DNA of 29,618 nt from a virus (IMGVR_UViG_3300046167_000221:1-29618); one strand, 5' to 3'; positions 13,119-22,458 are shown, counted from the stretch's first letter. The notes: generated from the sequence alone by a model not told the origin. A program made the numbers and translations.

Positions 13119-13586
13119 ATGCAAGGGATTAGAGGATTTTACCAACTTACTGAAACTATAAAAGACCAATTACTGAATGATGTAAATGTCAATACAGTAA
13201 CTACTGGAGATATAACAGAAATAGATTTATCTAAACAAACTATATTTCCCTTGTCGCATATTATTGTAAACAATGTAATTACAGAAGAGCAGTATTTATC
13301 TTTTAACATTACAGTTATGGCAATGGACATTGTAGATGAAAGCAAAGAACCATCAGCAGATATATTTAGAGGTAATGATAATGAACAAGATGTATTAAAT
13401 ACTCAATTAGCAGTATTAAATAGATTGACAATGATATTGCGTAAAGGTACTTTACATTCTGATTTATATCAATTAGATGGTACACCGAATTGCGAACCAT
13501 TTTATGAAAGGTTTGAAAACAAGTTAGCAGGTTGGGCGTGTACCTTTGATGTATTTATACAAAACGATATTAACATATGCAGTTAA
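13119..13586 (+). CDS. Head-tail joining / tail completion protein candidate
   Basis: A 155-residue protein starting directly after the chaperone extension. It begins MQGIRGFYQLTETIKDQLL and contains TTGDITEIDLSKQTIFPLSH, with strands LSFNITVMAMDIVDES. This is the pattern I associate with Bacteroidota phage tail-terminator or neck proteins. Its size and its place before an HK97-gp10-like protein support a role at the head-tail joint. It overlaps the next gene by 10 bases. The function is an inference. Confidence 0.6.
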   Translation: MQGIRGFYQLTETIKDQLLNDVNVNTVTTGDITEIDLSKQTIFPLSHIIVNNVITEEQYLSFNITVMAMDIVDESKEPSADIFRGNDNEQDVLNTQLAVLNRLTMILRKGTLHSDLYQLDGTPNCEPFYERFENKLAGWACTFDVFIQNDINICS

Positions 13587-14101
13587 AAGAAACACAGAAG
13601 GCTCTAAATACTTTTGCTAAATATGTAATACAACAGAGTAGAACTAATTTAACCAAAGGTACTAAACCTTATGGCTCTAAAAATAGTAGTAAGAAATTAT
13701 ACAACAGTTTAGATTCTGATGTAAAGGTTTCTAAAAATAGTTTTCAATTAAGTTTTTTAATGGAGGAATATGGTGTGTTTCAAGACAAGGGTGTAAGTGG
13801 TAAAGAAAAGAAATACAATACACCTTTTAAATATACGAATAAGAAACCTCCTGCAAGTGCATTTAGCCAATGGGTTATAAGAAAAGGATTAAAAGGAACA
13901 AGAGATAAAAAAGGTAGGTTTGTAAGTAGAAAGGGTTTACAGTTTGCAATAGCTAATACTGTATTTAGAAAAGGAATTAAACCAAGTTTATTCTTTACTA
14001 AACCATTTGAGAAAGCATTTAAGAATCTACCAAAAGAGTTAGTAGAATCATTCGCTTTAGATGTAGAGCAATTAATAAAAACAACAGTAAACAATAAATA
14101 A
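13577..14101 (+). CDS. HK97 gp10-like neck / tail component
   Basis: A 174-residue, strongly basic protein (many K in residues 20-45 and 95-140) with an N-terminal helix and the segment FLMEEYGVFQDKGVSGKEKK. This recalls the E-x-G-x-x-x-x-F/G pattern of HK97-gp10-type minor tail proteins. A C-terminal helix (KPFEKAFKNLPKELVESFA) is also typical. Probably a tail-completion or neck component. Its stop overlaps the next start as TAATG. Confidence 0.6.
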   Translation: MQLKETQKALNTFAKYVIQQSRTNLTKGTKPYGSKNSSKKLYNSLDSDVKVSKNSFQLSFLMEEYGVFQDKGVSGKEKKYNTPFKYTNKKPPASAFSQWVIRKGLKGTRDKKGRFVSRKGLQFAIANTVFRKGIKPSLFFTKPFEKAFKNLPKELVESFALDVEQLIKTTVNNK

Positions 14102-15615
14102 TGGCAAACGTATTATTAAGGAGTCCCTATTATATTTCTGAAGATATTGGTTCAGATTTATCAGCTAAAATAGAAATCACAATAGATGGCACTTTAGCTT
14201 ATACAATAGTAAAAAACAAACCTGCAAATAATAATGATTTTGTACTGTTTGAGATTTCAGAACTTGTAAGAGATTATATAGATATTAAATACAACGGAAG
14301 TATAACTGCATCTGATTTAAATGTAAATGTAAGTTATGTATTGTACAAATATACTCTTTCAAATGCAAGTGGAACAGAAACCAATTTAGGCACTACAACT
14401 TTTTTTGGTATTGATGGATATGGTTATTTTGAAGAAGGTTCTAACTTAAATATTACTAAAGGGTATATGCAATCAAATGATATTATATACACTTTGTACG
14501 GAGAAGATTTAAGATTGCCAGTAGATAGAAACAATACAACATCTGTTACATATTTATACAAAGGTTCACAAACATTTACAAAAGCAATTACATCAAGCAG
14601 TACAGAAGTATTTGAATACATTGATGCAACTGATAGTTTTAAAGAAAGAGTAATTGAAGATAGTGGAACGTATGAAGAAAGTAGTTGTTTAGATTCTTTC
14701 CTACAAAACAATGATTTGTATTTAGTTGATAAAGTAGTTTTAGAAACTGAAGGTGCTGAATTAATACCAAGTATAGATATATCAAGTAGCAGTTGGTTTA
14801 CTGGTGGAGATGCAGTTATAACAGATGGAATAACTTCTCCATCCGGAGATACAGATGCTTATAAATTGACTTCGAGTAGTGGTAACGGACATATATTTAC
14901 AACTGGAATTCAAGGAACAGATGGAGAAAAGGTTACTATTTCAGTTTGGTTAAAAGGAGATGTAGATGCGAGATTTAGACTTCAAGAGTTAGGAGGAGAT
15001 TATACAAACTACTTTCAAGAAAATATAACACTTACAACAACTTGGACTCAATATGAAGTTTCTGGGATTAAAGCAAGAGATGGAAACCCTGCTAGAATGG
15101 TAATAGATATAAATCCAGATATTGCTGGATATATAGATATTTACTTACCTTCAGTAAGATTACCAGAAACTAAAATAGTAGATGTAATTACTTTAAACGA
15201 ATGTAAATACGAACCAATAAAATTAACTTTTGTAAATCGTTTTGGTGCGTTACAAGATTTATGGTTCTTTAAAAAATCAATAGAAAAAGTAAACACTAAA
15301 AAAGAAACGTTTAACAGATTTACTATCAATTCACAAACTGGTGTTTATGATACTTCAATACACCAAAATCAAACCTTTAATGTAAACTCAAGTAAAAAGC
15401 TAACTATCAATACTGGATACGTAGATGAAAGTTACAATGATTTAATGCAGGAGTTAATGCAGTCTGAACAAATTTGGTTAGAACTAAATTCTGTTGTTAC
15501 ACCTATAAATTTAGATACAAATAGTTTGACATTTAAAACAAGTGTAAATGATAGGTTAGTAGATTATACAGTAGATGTTTCTTATTCTTTTGATGCTATA
15601 AATAACATTCGATAA
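14101..15615 (+). CDS. Large minor tail protein with inserted carbohydrate-binding-like domain
   Basis: A 504-residue protein. The body (1-176 and 358-504) is beta-rich, with LNECKYEPIKLTFVNRFGA near the rejoining point, a segment typical of Bacteroidota phage tail proteins. Two insertions seem to interrupt it. The first is a module at residues 180-206 (FKERVIEDSGTYEESSCLDS) shared with two other virion proteins here. The second is a jelly-roll, CBM-like domain at about 218-357, starting GAELIPS and containing KVTISVWLKGDVDARFRLQ and TTTWTQYEVSGI. The insert may bind host surface glycans. It lies between neck and baseplate-type genes. The domain limits are estimates. Confidence 0.7.
   Translation: MANVLLRSPYYISEDIGSDLSAKIEITIDGTLAYTIVKNKPANNNDFVLFEISELVRDYIDIKYNGSITASDLNVNVSYVLYKYTLSNASGTETNLGTTTFFGIDGYGYFEEGSNLNITKGYMQSNDIIYTLYGEDLRLPVDRNNTTSVTYLYKGSQTFTKAITSSSTEVFEYIDATDSFKERVIEDSGTYEESSCLDSFLQNNDLYLVDKVVLETEGAELIPSIDISSSSWFTGGDAVITDGITSPSGDTDAYKLTSSSGNGHIFTTGIQGTDGEKVTISVWLKGDVDARFRLQELGGDYTNYFQENITLTTTWTQYEVSGIKARDGNPARMVIDINPDIAGYIDIYLPSVRLPETKIVDVITLNECKYEPIKLTFVNRFGALQDLWFFKKSIEKVNTKKETFNRFTINSQTGVYDTSIHQNQTFNVNSSKKLTINTGYVDESYNDLMQELMQSEQIWLELNSVVTPINLDTNSLTFKTSVNDRLVDYTVDVSYSFDAINNIR
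14638..14718 (+). repeat. RV-GT-E-C module, copy in the 504-residue tail protein
   Basis: Encodes FKERVIEDSGTYEESSCLDS then FLQNNDL (residues 180-206). It aligns with copies at 23354 and 27405 as F-x-x-R-V-I/L-x-x-x-G-x-x-E-x-x-x-C. Confidence 0.65.
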
Positions 15616-17679
15616 ATGCAGAAGATACAATTATATATTGAAGGGCAAAGGTTAGATACTTTTACAGATGAAAGTGTTGTAATAACGCAATCAATAAAGA
15701 ACGTAAAAGACATTGATAAAGTATTTACGGACTTTACAAAAACGTTTAGTTTACCAGCAAGTAAAACAAATAATAAAATATTTAAGCATTATTACAATTT
15801 TGATATTGTTGGGGGTTTTGATGCAAGGATTAGAAAACCTGGAAATATAGAATTAAACAATACACCATTTACAGAGGGGTTAATAAAACTTGAAGGAGTT
15901 GATTTAAAGGATAATAAACCACATACATATAAGATTACATTCTTTGGGAATACTGTTACCTTAAAAGATATTTTAGGAGATGATAAACTATCTGGTTTAA
16001 ATAGTTTAACAAGTTTAAATCAAACCTATGATGCTACAAGTGTAAAAGATTCTTTACAAGATGACCCAACTACAAATGACATTATTGTACCATTAATTAC
16101 GCACACACAAAGATTAAGTTTTGATTCTCATAGTTCAGCAAATGACCCTGGGAATATAGCTTATGACCAAGGACATCCTCACGGAGTTTTATATACAGAT
16201 TTAAAATACGCAATTCGTTTACATTCTATTATTGAAGCAATAGAAGATAAATACCCTACACTTTCTTTTAGCAATGATTTCTTTGTAAATACAAATGCAC
16301 CTTATTATAATCTTTTTATGTGGTTGCATAGAAAGAAAGGAAGTGTTTTAGAAGAGGGTGCTTTAAGTCAAAGACTATTGACTGGTTTTTCTGATGATTC
16401 AGATAGTGGTACTTTTTCAACAATGTTAAACAATGCTTTATCATTATCTTATGTACCAGAACCGAATCAAATTGCACCTCCAAGTTTTACAATAATTAAA
16501 GTTAAAACAACTACACTTGCAACAGTTCTTCATAGAATATCAATAAGAAAAAACGGTATTGAAGTTGCTAATAGTGGAGATATTACAACATCTGGAATTA
16601 CTGAAACAATCGTGCCTTTAGATAAAACCGAAGAAAATTCACTATATACAGTTTATATTGAAGGTAATCAAAATTTAATTTTTTCAAGTATTGATTTTGA
16701 AGTTCTTTACTATGAATATTTTGGGAATGTATCAAAAACTAAAACGTATACTATTTCAAATTATACTTATATACCGACTGATGAATTTGATATTACGCAA
16801 CAAATACCAGATATAAAATTAATTGATTTTTTAAGTGGGTTATTTAAAATGTTTAATCTTACTGCATTTGTTGAAAGAAATCAAACAGAAGTAACAGTTA
16901 AAACTTTAGATAGTTTTTATTCTAATCCTTCTGATGATTCTCCTTATGATATAACTAAATATGTAGATGTTAGTAAAAGTCAAGTAAATGTAGCTTTACC
17001 ATATCGTAAAATTAACTTTAAACACGAGGATACAAAAACATTTTTAGCTGCAAAACACACTCAACTATTTGGAGAAACTTGGGGAGAATCACAATATGAT
17101 AGTGGGCAAAAATTAGATGGTAGTATCTACAATGTAAAGACACCATTTTCTCAAATGAAATATGAAAGATTTGTAGATGAAAATACTTCTGGAGTAGGTA
17201 CAACTAGTGTTCAATGGGGTTGGTTTGTAGATGACAATCAAGAATCTTATATAGGAAAACCTTTGTTGTTTTATCCAATAAGAATAACAAGCGGAAATCA
17301 AATTGCTTTTCTGAATAACATTAATAGCCAAACACCTTTAACAACATACAACATTCCTTCAAATAGTGTTGCTTTATCATCTGCTACAAGTTCTTATAAT
17401 ATGAATTTTAACGCAGAGCAAAATGAATGGGGTGCTTTAGATGGAGATACTGGTTTTACTAATTCATTATTTGAAGCATATCACAAAAACTATATAACAA
17501 GTATATTCCAAGAATCAAATAGGATTACAAAAGTTACTGCTTATTTGCCATTGAGAATATTAAGAAATTACACTTTAGCAGATAGGTTTATAATAAACGG
17601 AAAGAGTTATAAAATAAACTCAATAAAAACTAATTTAAAAAATGGTAAATCTGATTTAGAATTACTTAACGATTTATGA
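15616..17679 (+). CDS. Large tail / baseplate-type structural protein
   Basis: A 687-residue protein directly after the previous tail gene. Its N-terminus (MQKIQLYIEGQRLDTFTDES, then FTDFTKTFSLPASKTNNKIF) is the hallmark of a large structural protein I know from Bacteroidota siphophages, placed near the tape measure. It is probably a distal tail or hub protein. The body is beta-rich, with YTISNYTYIPTDEFDITQQI and a C-terminal RFIINGKSYKINSIKTNLKN. No lytic or fibre motif is visible. It ends in an ATGA overlap with a small ORF. Confidence 0.75.
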   Translation: MQKIQLYIEGQRLDTFTDESVVITQSIKNVKDIDKVFTDFTKTFSLPASKTNNKIFKHYYNFDIVGGFDARIRKPGNIELNNTPFTEGLIKLEGVDLKDNKPHTYKITFFGNTVTLKDILGDDKLSGLNSLTSLNQTYDATSVKDSLQDDPTTNDIIVPLITHTQRLSFDSHSSANDPGNIAYDQGHPHGVLYTDLKYAIRLHSIIEAIEDKYPTLSFSNDFFVNTNAPYYNLFMWLHRKKGSVLEEGALSQRLLTGFSDDSDSGTFSTMLNNALSLSYVPEPNQIAPPSFTIIKVKTTTLATVLHRISIRKNGIEVANSGDITTSGITETIVPLDKTEENSLYTVYIEGNQNLIFSSIDFEVLYYEYFGNVSKTKTYTISNYTYIPTDEFDITQQIPDIKLIDFLSGLFKMFNLTAFVERNQTEVTVKTLDSFYSNPSDDSPYDITKYVDVSKSQVNVALPYRKINFKHEDTKTFLAAKHTQLFGETWGESQYDSGQKLDGSIYNVKTPFSQMKYERFVDENTSGVGTTSVQWGWFVDDNQESYIGKPLLFYPIRITSGNQIAFLNNINSQTPLTTYNIPSNSVALSSATSSYNMNFNAEQNEWGALDGDTGFTNSLFEAYHKNYITSIFQESNRITKVTAYLPLRILRNYTLADRFIINGKSYKINSIKTNLKNGKSDLELLNDL

Positions 17680-17822
17680 TAGAAAATATTTTAGAATTAT
17701 TAAAACACGCAAACGGAGAAACAGAAAATATACGTATTGCACAAGGTAAGAATAAACTACCTATTAGTTTAAAAGATGGATATAAGGCACTTAAACAACA
17801 AATAAAATGGCAGAAAAAGTAA
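17676..17822 (+). CDS. Small protein between tail hub and tape measure
   Basis: A 48-residue ORF. It starts with an ATGA overlap and runs 16 bases into the tape-measure gene. It is mainly helical and basic (MIENILELLKHANGETENIR onward, ending KQQIKWQKK). The tight overlap on both sides suggests it is translated. It may be a small assembly factor; not recognised. Confidence 0.55.
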   Translation: MIENILELLKHANGETENIRIAQGKNKLPISLKDGYKALKQQIKWQKK

Positions 17823-19651
17823 TAATTGATTTAGAAGTAAAATCTAATAAAGGAGTTAAGAATGTAGAAAAGCTAAACACCGAAATATCTAAAACAAACA
17901 AGGAGGTTAAAAAGACAAATGATGAACTTTCTGGTGCAACAAATACTTTAGATAAATTTACTGGCGGAGCAGTTAGTAAGATTAAAAACTTTGGTAGTTC
18001 AATAAAAGGTTTAACAAATGGTTTCAAGTCTTTAAAGGTTGCAATTATTGGTACTGGTATTGGTGCATTACTTATTGCTTTAGTTTCTTTAAGAGCAGCG
18101 TTTACAAGTTCAGAAGAGGGACAAAATAAGTTTGCTAAATTGATGGGTATTATTGGTTCTGTAACTGGTAACCTTGTTGATATGTTAGCTAATTTAGGAG
18201 AGGGAATAATAAACGCTTTTACTAATCCTAAACAAGCATTAATAGATTTTAAAAACTTAATTGTAGAAAATATTACAAATAGGTTTAACGCTATTATTGA
18301 CACTCTTGGATTTTTAGGTAGTGCATTTAAAAAGGTATTTAGTGGAGATTTCAAAGGTGCATTAGAAGATGCAAAATCAGCAGGAAGTTCTTATGTAGAT
18401 TCTTTGACTGGTGTTAAAAACAGTATTAATAAAGTAACTGAAGCGACTAAAGGATTTGTAAAAGAATTAAAAGAAGAAGCGAAAATAGCAGGTCAAATAG
18501 CAGACCAGAGAGCAATCGCAGATAAATTAGAAAGAGGTCTAATAGTAGAACGAGCAGAAGCAGATAGAAAGGTTGCAGAATTAAGAGAAAAAGCAGCAGA
18601 TAAAGATAAGGTTTCAGCAAAGGATAGAATTGCAGCACTAGAACAAGCAGGTAGGATATCTGAAGAAATAACAAACAAAGAAATAGCAGCAGCTAAATTA
18701 AGATTTGACGCAAAAGTAAAAGAAAATTCTTTGTCAAAATCAACAAAAGAAGATTTAGATGAAGAGGCTAATTTAAAAGCAAGATTAATACAATTAGAAA
18801 CTGCAAGGTTAAGGCAACAAAAATCTATCACTGCTGAAATAAGTGGAGCAAGAAAACAAGAGAAAGCAGAACTAGATGCAGAAGCAAAAGAAAAACAAGA
18901 TAAAATAGATAAAGATGCTAATGATGAAAAAACAAGATTAGATGCTATTCAAAAAGTAAGAGATGACTTTAAAGAAAAACAAAAAGAAAAAGAAGCTGAA
19001 ACAGAATTAGAAAAAATTGATTTAGAAGAACAAAAAAAGATTGAAGAGTTAGATAAATTAAAAGCAACAGAACAACAGAAACAAGAAGTTTACGATTATT
19101 ATGCAGGGTTAAGAGGGGACTTAACTAAAAAGGAAAATGATAAAAAAAGAAAATTAGAAGAATTAGCTAAAAAACAAACTCTATCAGATGCAAAAAGTTC
19201 TTTTGACCAGATAGCAAATTTAGCAGGTAAAGATAGTAAGATAGGGAAAGCTATGGCAATAGCAAGTGCAACTATTAGCGGTGTAGAGGGTGTTCAAAAT
19301 GCTTATTCTACTGCACAGAAATCTCCTATTACCGCATTGTTTCCAGGTTATCCAATCGTTCAAGCAGGTTTAGCTGGAGCAGTTGCATTGAAAAATATAT
19401 CTGCAATAAAAAGCGTAAAAGAATCTGGTGGTGGTGGTACTATGCCTTCACCACCTTCAACACCTCCAACACCTTCTGTTCCTTCTTTACCTCCATCATT
19501 TAATGTTGTAGGTGCAAGTGATACAAACCAATTAGCTTCAGCAATAGGTGGACAATCACAACAACCAGTACAAGCATTTGTTGTATCGAATGATGTTAGT
19601 ACTGCACAAGAATTAGATAGAAATATTATCGAGGGTGCATCTATTGGATAA
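17807..19651 (+). CDS. Tape measure protein
   Basis: A 614-residue protein with an N-terminal T/K-rich helical region, a hydrophobic Gly-rich segment at about 77-98 (SLKVAIIGTGIGALLIALVS), and a long charged coiled coil at about 215-455. A second hydrophobic patch lies at about 490-530 and a proline-rich stretch near 545-560. This is the standard shape of a siphophage tape measure, which sets tail length and may insert in the membrane at infection. By the usual 1.5 angstrom per residue, the tail would be about 90 nm. No lytic domain is seen. Confidence 0.88.
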   Translation: MAEKVIIDLEVKSNKGVKNVEKLNTEISKTNKEVKKTNDELSGATNTLDKFTGGAVSKIKNFGSSIKGLTNGFKSLKVAIIGTGIGALLIALVSLRAAFTSSEEGQNKFAKLMGIIGSVTGNLVDMLANLGEGIINAFTNPKQALIDFKNLIVENITNRFNAIIDTLGFLGSAFKKVFSGDFKGALEDAKSAGSSYVDSLTGVKNSINKVTEATKGFVKELKEEAKIAGQIADQRAIADKLERGLIVERAEADRKVAELREKAADKDKVSAKDRIAALEQAGRISEEITNKEIAAAKLRFDAKVKENSLSKSTKEDLDEEANLKARLIQLETARLRQQKSITAEISGARKQEKAELDAEAKEKQDKIDKDANDEKTRLDAIQKVRDDFKEKQKEKEAETELEKIDLEEQKKIEELDKLKATEQQKQEVYDYYAGLRGDLTKKENDKKRKLEELAKKQTLSDAKSSFDQIANLAGKDSKIGKAMAIASATISGVEGVQNAYSTAQKSPITALFPGYPIVQAGLAGAVALKNISAIKSVKESGGGGTMPSPPSTPPTPSVPSLPPSFNVVGASDTNQLASAIGGQSQQPVQAFVVSNDVSTAQELDRNIIEGASIG

Positions 19652-19673
19652 AAGACAAAATAAAAAAAATATA

Positions 19674-19689
19674 ACTATATACAAATATG
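19674..19689 (+). promoter_or_regulatory. ACTATATA start-proximal motif (copy 3)
   Basis: ACTATATACAAATATG, 13 bases from motif start to the ATG at 19687, in the 35-base gap after the tape measure gene. No terminator is visible in front. Confidence 0.6.
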
Positions 19690-20643
19690 AATATAATTGA
19701 GTTAATATTAGACGAGGAAAATAATGAAATAGGGATTGAAGCAATTAGTGTTGTAGAAAATCCTGCTATTGAAGAAGATTTTATTGCCTTAAATAGTAAC
19801 ATTATAGAATTAGCAGAAGCAGATAAAGAAAAGAAACTACTTGTTGGTGCTTTATTAATACCAAACAAACCAATTTACAGAAAGAGCGGAGAAGAAGAAT
19901 ACTACATTTATTTTTCAAAAGATACTGTAAGAAAAGCGTCTCAAATGTATTTGATGAATGGAAATCAAAGCAATGCAACTTTAGAACACGAACACGATAT
20001 AAACGGATTAACACTTGTTGAAAGTTGGATAGTTGAAGATGAGGTACACGACAAGACCAGAAAGTACGGAATGAATGTTCCAGTAGGTAGTTGGGTTGGT
20101 TCTGTAAAAGTAAATAATGATGAGGTTTGGAATGATTATGTAAAGAGTGGAAAGGTAAAAGGGTTTTCTATTGAAGGATATTTTGCTGACAGAATGGAAA
20201 GACCTAAAGAACCAATAAACGACTTACAAGAAGAATTAAGTAAAATAGAAGAAGCAGAAGCAGAGTTTATGTTATCTCAAATAAAGGCAGTTATCAAAAA
20301 TGATAAACGACTTAAAAAAGGTAAGAGGACAGAAATGGAGAGTTTTTCTGACTATCCACAATCTGTAAGTAACAATGCTAAAAGAGGTATTGAATTAAAT
20401 AAGAAAGTAAATAATAAATGCGCAACACAAGTAGGTAAAGTAAGAGCGCAACAATTAGCAGACAGAAAGCCAATAAGTATGGAAACAATTAAACGTATGT
20501 TTTCATATTTAAGTAGAGCAGAGGAATATTATAAAACTGGAGATACAGAGGCGTGTGGATATATATCTTATTTATTATGGGGTGGTAAATCTGCAAAGAC
20601 TTGGGCAGAATCTAAAATAAAACAAGATGAGAAAAAAAAATAA
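19687..20643 (+). CDS. Prohead protease, XkdF-like (Peptidase_S78_2) with C-terminal domain
   Basis: A 318-residue protein. Residues about 15-175 match the XkdF-like phage serine protease: ENPAIEEDF, LLVGALLIPNKPIYR, A97-T-L-E-H101-E-H103, TLVESWIVED, VPVGSWVGSVKVNND, and VKGFSIEGYF with S161 and E163. H and S are the likely catalytic pair. A second domain (about 215-318) begins SFSDYPQSVSNNAKRGIELN and ends YLLWGGKSAKTWAESK, an add-on I have met in Bacteroidota phages. The protease would mature the prohead, processing scaffold and capsid encoded next. Confidence 0.8.
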   Translation: MNIIELILDEENNEIGIEAISVVENPAIEEDFIALNSNIIELAEADKEKKLLVGALLIPNKPIYRKSGEEEYYIYFSKDTVRKASQMYLMNGNQSNATLEHEHDINGLTLVESWIVEDEVHDKTRKYGMNVPVGSWVGSVKVNNDEVWNDYVKSGKVKGFSIEGYFADRMERPKEPINDLQEELSKIEEAEAEFMLSQIKAVIKNDKRLKKGKRTEMESFSDYPQSVSNNAKRGIELNKKVNNKCATQVGKVRAQQLADRKPISMETIKRMFSYLSRAEEYYKTGDTEACGYISYLLWGGKSAKTWAESKIKQDEKKK

Positions 20644-20776
20644 TTCAACTCCAAGCAGTACAAGTCCAAGAGCAAGTAAAAGAGGTTGTTTATGTAAGAA
20701 CAATACATACTCTAAAAAGTGTTGTGATGGTAGCTTACAAGCGCAAGGAATAGGCAAAACCTCAACGACAGTATAA
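20627..20776 (+). CDS. Small cysteine-rich protein (RGCLC...CCDGS)
   Basis: A 49-residue ORF overlapping the protease end by 17 bases. The N-terminal half is S/T/P/K-rich; the C-terminal part is KRGCLCKNNTYSKKCCDGSL followed by QAQGIG. Four cysteines (C-x-C and C-C) suggest a metal or disulfide knot. I recall very similar CC-D-G-S-x-x-A-Q-G-I-G endings on small proteins and on tails of virion proteins in Bacteroidota phages. A role in the head is plausible from position between protease and scaffold. Confidence 0.65.
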   Translation: MRKKNNSTPSSTSPRASKRGCLCKNNTYSKKCCDGSLQAQGIGKTSTTV

Positions 20777-20803
20777 ACGAAAATACAAATTAATTTTTTT
20801 AAT

Positions 20804-20819
20804 ACTATATATTTATATG
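20804..20819 (+). promoter_or_regulatory. ACTATATA start-proximal motif (copy 4)
   Basis: ACTATATATTTATATG, 13 bases to the ATG at 20817. Confidence 0.6.
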
Positions 20820-21455
20820 AAACCAAGTGAAATGTTAAATCAAGTAAAAACTCTTTTAGGAGTTGAAGTAAAACTTGAACAAATGAAATTAGAAAACGGA
20901 ACTGTTTTAGAAGCAGATAAATTTGAGGGTGGTAATGAAATCTTTATCGTAACAGAAGATGAAAGAGTTGCTTTACCAGTTGGAGAATACGTTTTAGAAG
21001 ATGGTCAAACTTTAGTAATCGAAGAGGAGGGTATTATCAAAGAGATAAAATCTGAAGGCGAAGATGCTAAAGAAGAAGAAGTAGAGGAAGAGGTTGTTGT
21101 AGAAGCAGAAGAAGAAGAAAAAGAAGAAATGTCTTATGCTACTAAAGAAGAACTTGCAGAGGTTAAATCAATGGTTGAGGAAATCAAAGCAATGTTAGAA
21201 CCTAAAGAAGAAATGAGCGAAGAACCAAAAGAGGAATTAAAAGAGGAAGTTGAACTTTCTGAAGTTGCTCAAGAGGTTGTAAGCGAAGCAGTAAATGAAA
21301 TTCCAGAAGAGGTAAAACAAGAGTTATCTGAACCTGCTGCTGAACCAATTAACACAAACGCAGAAGTTTCTAAAACACAAGTAAAATTCAATATAGCATC
21401 TAAAAGAAAGATGTCTACATTGGATAGAGTAATGAGTAAAATAAACAAACTTTAA
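20817..21455 (+). CDS. Scaffold-like acidic head protein
   Basis: A 212-residue protein. The N-terminal part (1-80) is a small beta domain (GTVLEADKFEGGNEIFIVTE, EYVLEDGQTLVIEEEG). The middle (about 85-165) is extremely Glu-rich and helical (VEEEVVVEAEEEEKEE), and the C-terminus is basic (KFNIASKRKMSTLDRVMSKI). An acidic coiled coil with a basic capsid-binding tail, directly before the major capsid gene, is the usual profile of a scaffold. It is probably cut by the protease at 19687. Confidence 0.75.
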   Translation: MKPSEMLNQVKTLLGVEVKLEQMKLENGTVLEADKFEGGNEIFIVTEDERVALPVGEYVLEDGQTLVIEEEGIIKEIKSEGEDAKEEEVEEEVVVEAEEEEKEEMSYATKEELAEVKSMVEEIKAMLEPKEEMSEEPKEELKEEVELSEVAQEVVSEAVNEIPEEVKQELSEPAAEPINTNAEVSKTQVKFNIASKRKMSTLDRVMSKINKL

Positions 21456-21476
21456 TAACAAATAAATTAAATAAAA

Positions 21477-22401
21477 ATGAGTGTATCTTTAACAAACCCA
21501 ACTTATAGCTGGAGAATTTAGTGGTAAGTACATCGCTGCTGCATTATTGTCTGCATCAACTTTAGATAGTGGTGCAATTTCAATTCTGCCAAACGTAAAG
21601 TTTAAATCTGTTATCCAAAAAGGAGCAACTGATGACATCGTAAAAGATGCATCTTGCGACTTTGTAACTAATCAAGGAACTTTAACTTTATCAGAAGCAA
21701 TTTTACAACCAGATGAGTTTCAAGTAAATTTAGAATTATGTAAGAAAGACCTTCACGCATCTTGGGAAGCTGAACAAATGGGTTATTCTGCTCACGATAA
21801 TTTAGCACCTTCATTTGCTGAATTTGTAATTGCTCACGTATCTGCTAAAGTAGCTGACAAAACAGAAAAAAATATCTGGTCTGGTGCAACTGCAAACAGT
21901 GGAGAATTTGATGGATTTACTGCAAAATTAACTGCTGACACTGATGTAATTGATGTTGCTGCTGCAACTGTAACTTCTGCAAACGTAGTTGAAGAATTAG
22001 GTAAAGTAGTAGATGCTATTCCAACGGCAGTTTACGGACAAGAAGATTTAACATTATATGTTTCTTCAAACGTAGCAAGAGCATACGTAAGAGCATTAGG
22101 AGGTTTCGCTTCTGGTATTGGTGCAAATGGTTCTGATAACAAAGGAACTCAATGGTATAACGGAGGTGAGTTATCTTTTGATGGTATCAACATCTTTGTA
22201 GCTAAAGGATTAGGAGATAACACTATTGTTGCTGCACAAAAATCAAACTTATATTTCGGAACTGGTATCTTAAATGACCAAAACGAAGTAAAAGTAATTG
22301 ATATGAGCGACATCGATGGTTCTCAAAATGTAAGAGTAATAATGAGATTTACCGCAGGTGTACAACACGTATTCGGTGGAGATATCGTTCTTTATTCATA
22401 G
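21477..22401 (+). CDS. Major capsid protein, with an apparent frame break after codon 10
   Basis: The ATG at 21477 reads MSVSLTNPTY and then runs into a TAG at 21519-21521. Skipping one base at about 21507 (the A after TAT) gives AGEFSGKYIAAALLSASTLD and an open frame to 22401, 307 residues in all. The best in-frame start without the shift is a TTG at 21547, which would lose the conserved N-terminus. The rest (NVKFKSVIQKGATDDIV, ELCKKDLHASWEAEQMGY, ending VFGGDIVLYS) fits the Bacteroidota phage capsid family by recall. It is followed by a strong terminator. The frame break may be a sequence error. Confidence 0.75.
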
Positions 22402-22425
22402 TAAATTAATTAATAATCATTAAAG

Positions 22426-22451
22426 AGGGTGGGTTCTGCCTACCCTTTTTT
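22426..22451 (+). terminator. Intrinsic terminator after capsid
   Basis: Eight-pair stem AGGGTGGG (22426-22433) / CCTACCCT (22439-22446; one G:T pair) with a 5-base loop, then six T residues. Very strong, as expected behind the most expressed gene. Confidence 0.9.
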
Positions 22452-22458
22452 ATTTAAA

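Noticed and set aside
13780-14094. Reverse-strand ORF opposite the neck protein
   Set aside because: Antisense shadow of a lysine-rich gene, giving a run of F and L residues; no supporting context.
17791-18354. Long reverse-strand ORF opposite the tape measure gene
   Set aside because: A shadow of the forward coding sequence: composition-driven hydrophobic translation, no start signals, no other minus-strand genes in the window.
20900-21320. Glu-rich repeat region in the scaffold-like gene as a DNA repeat
   Set aside because: GAAGAA-type repetition is explained by the acidic coiled coil of a scaffold protein.
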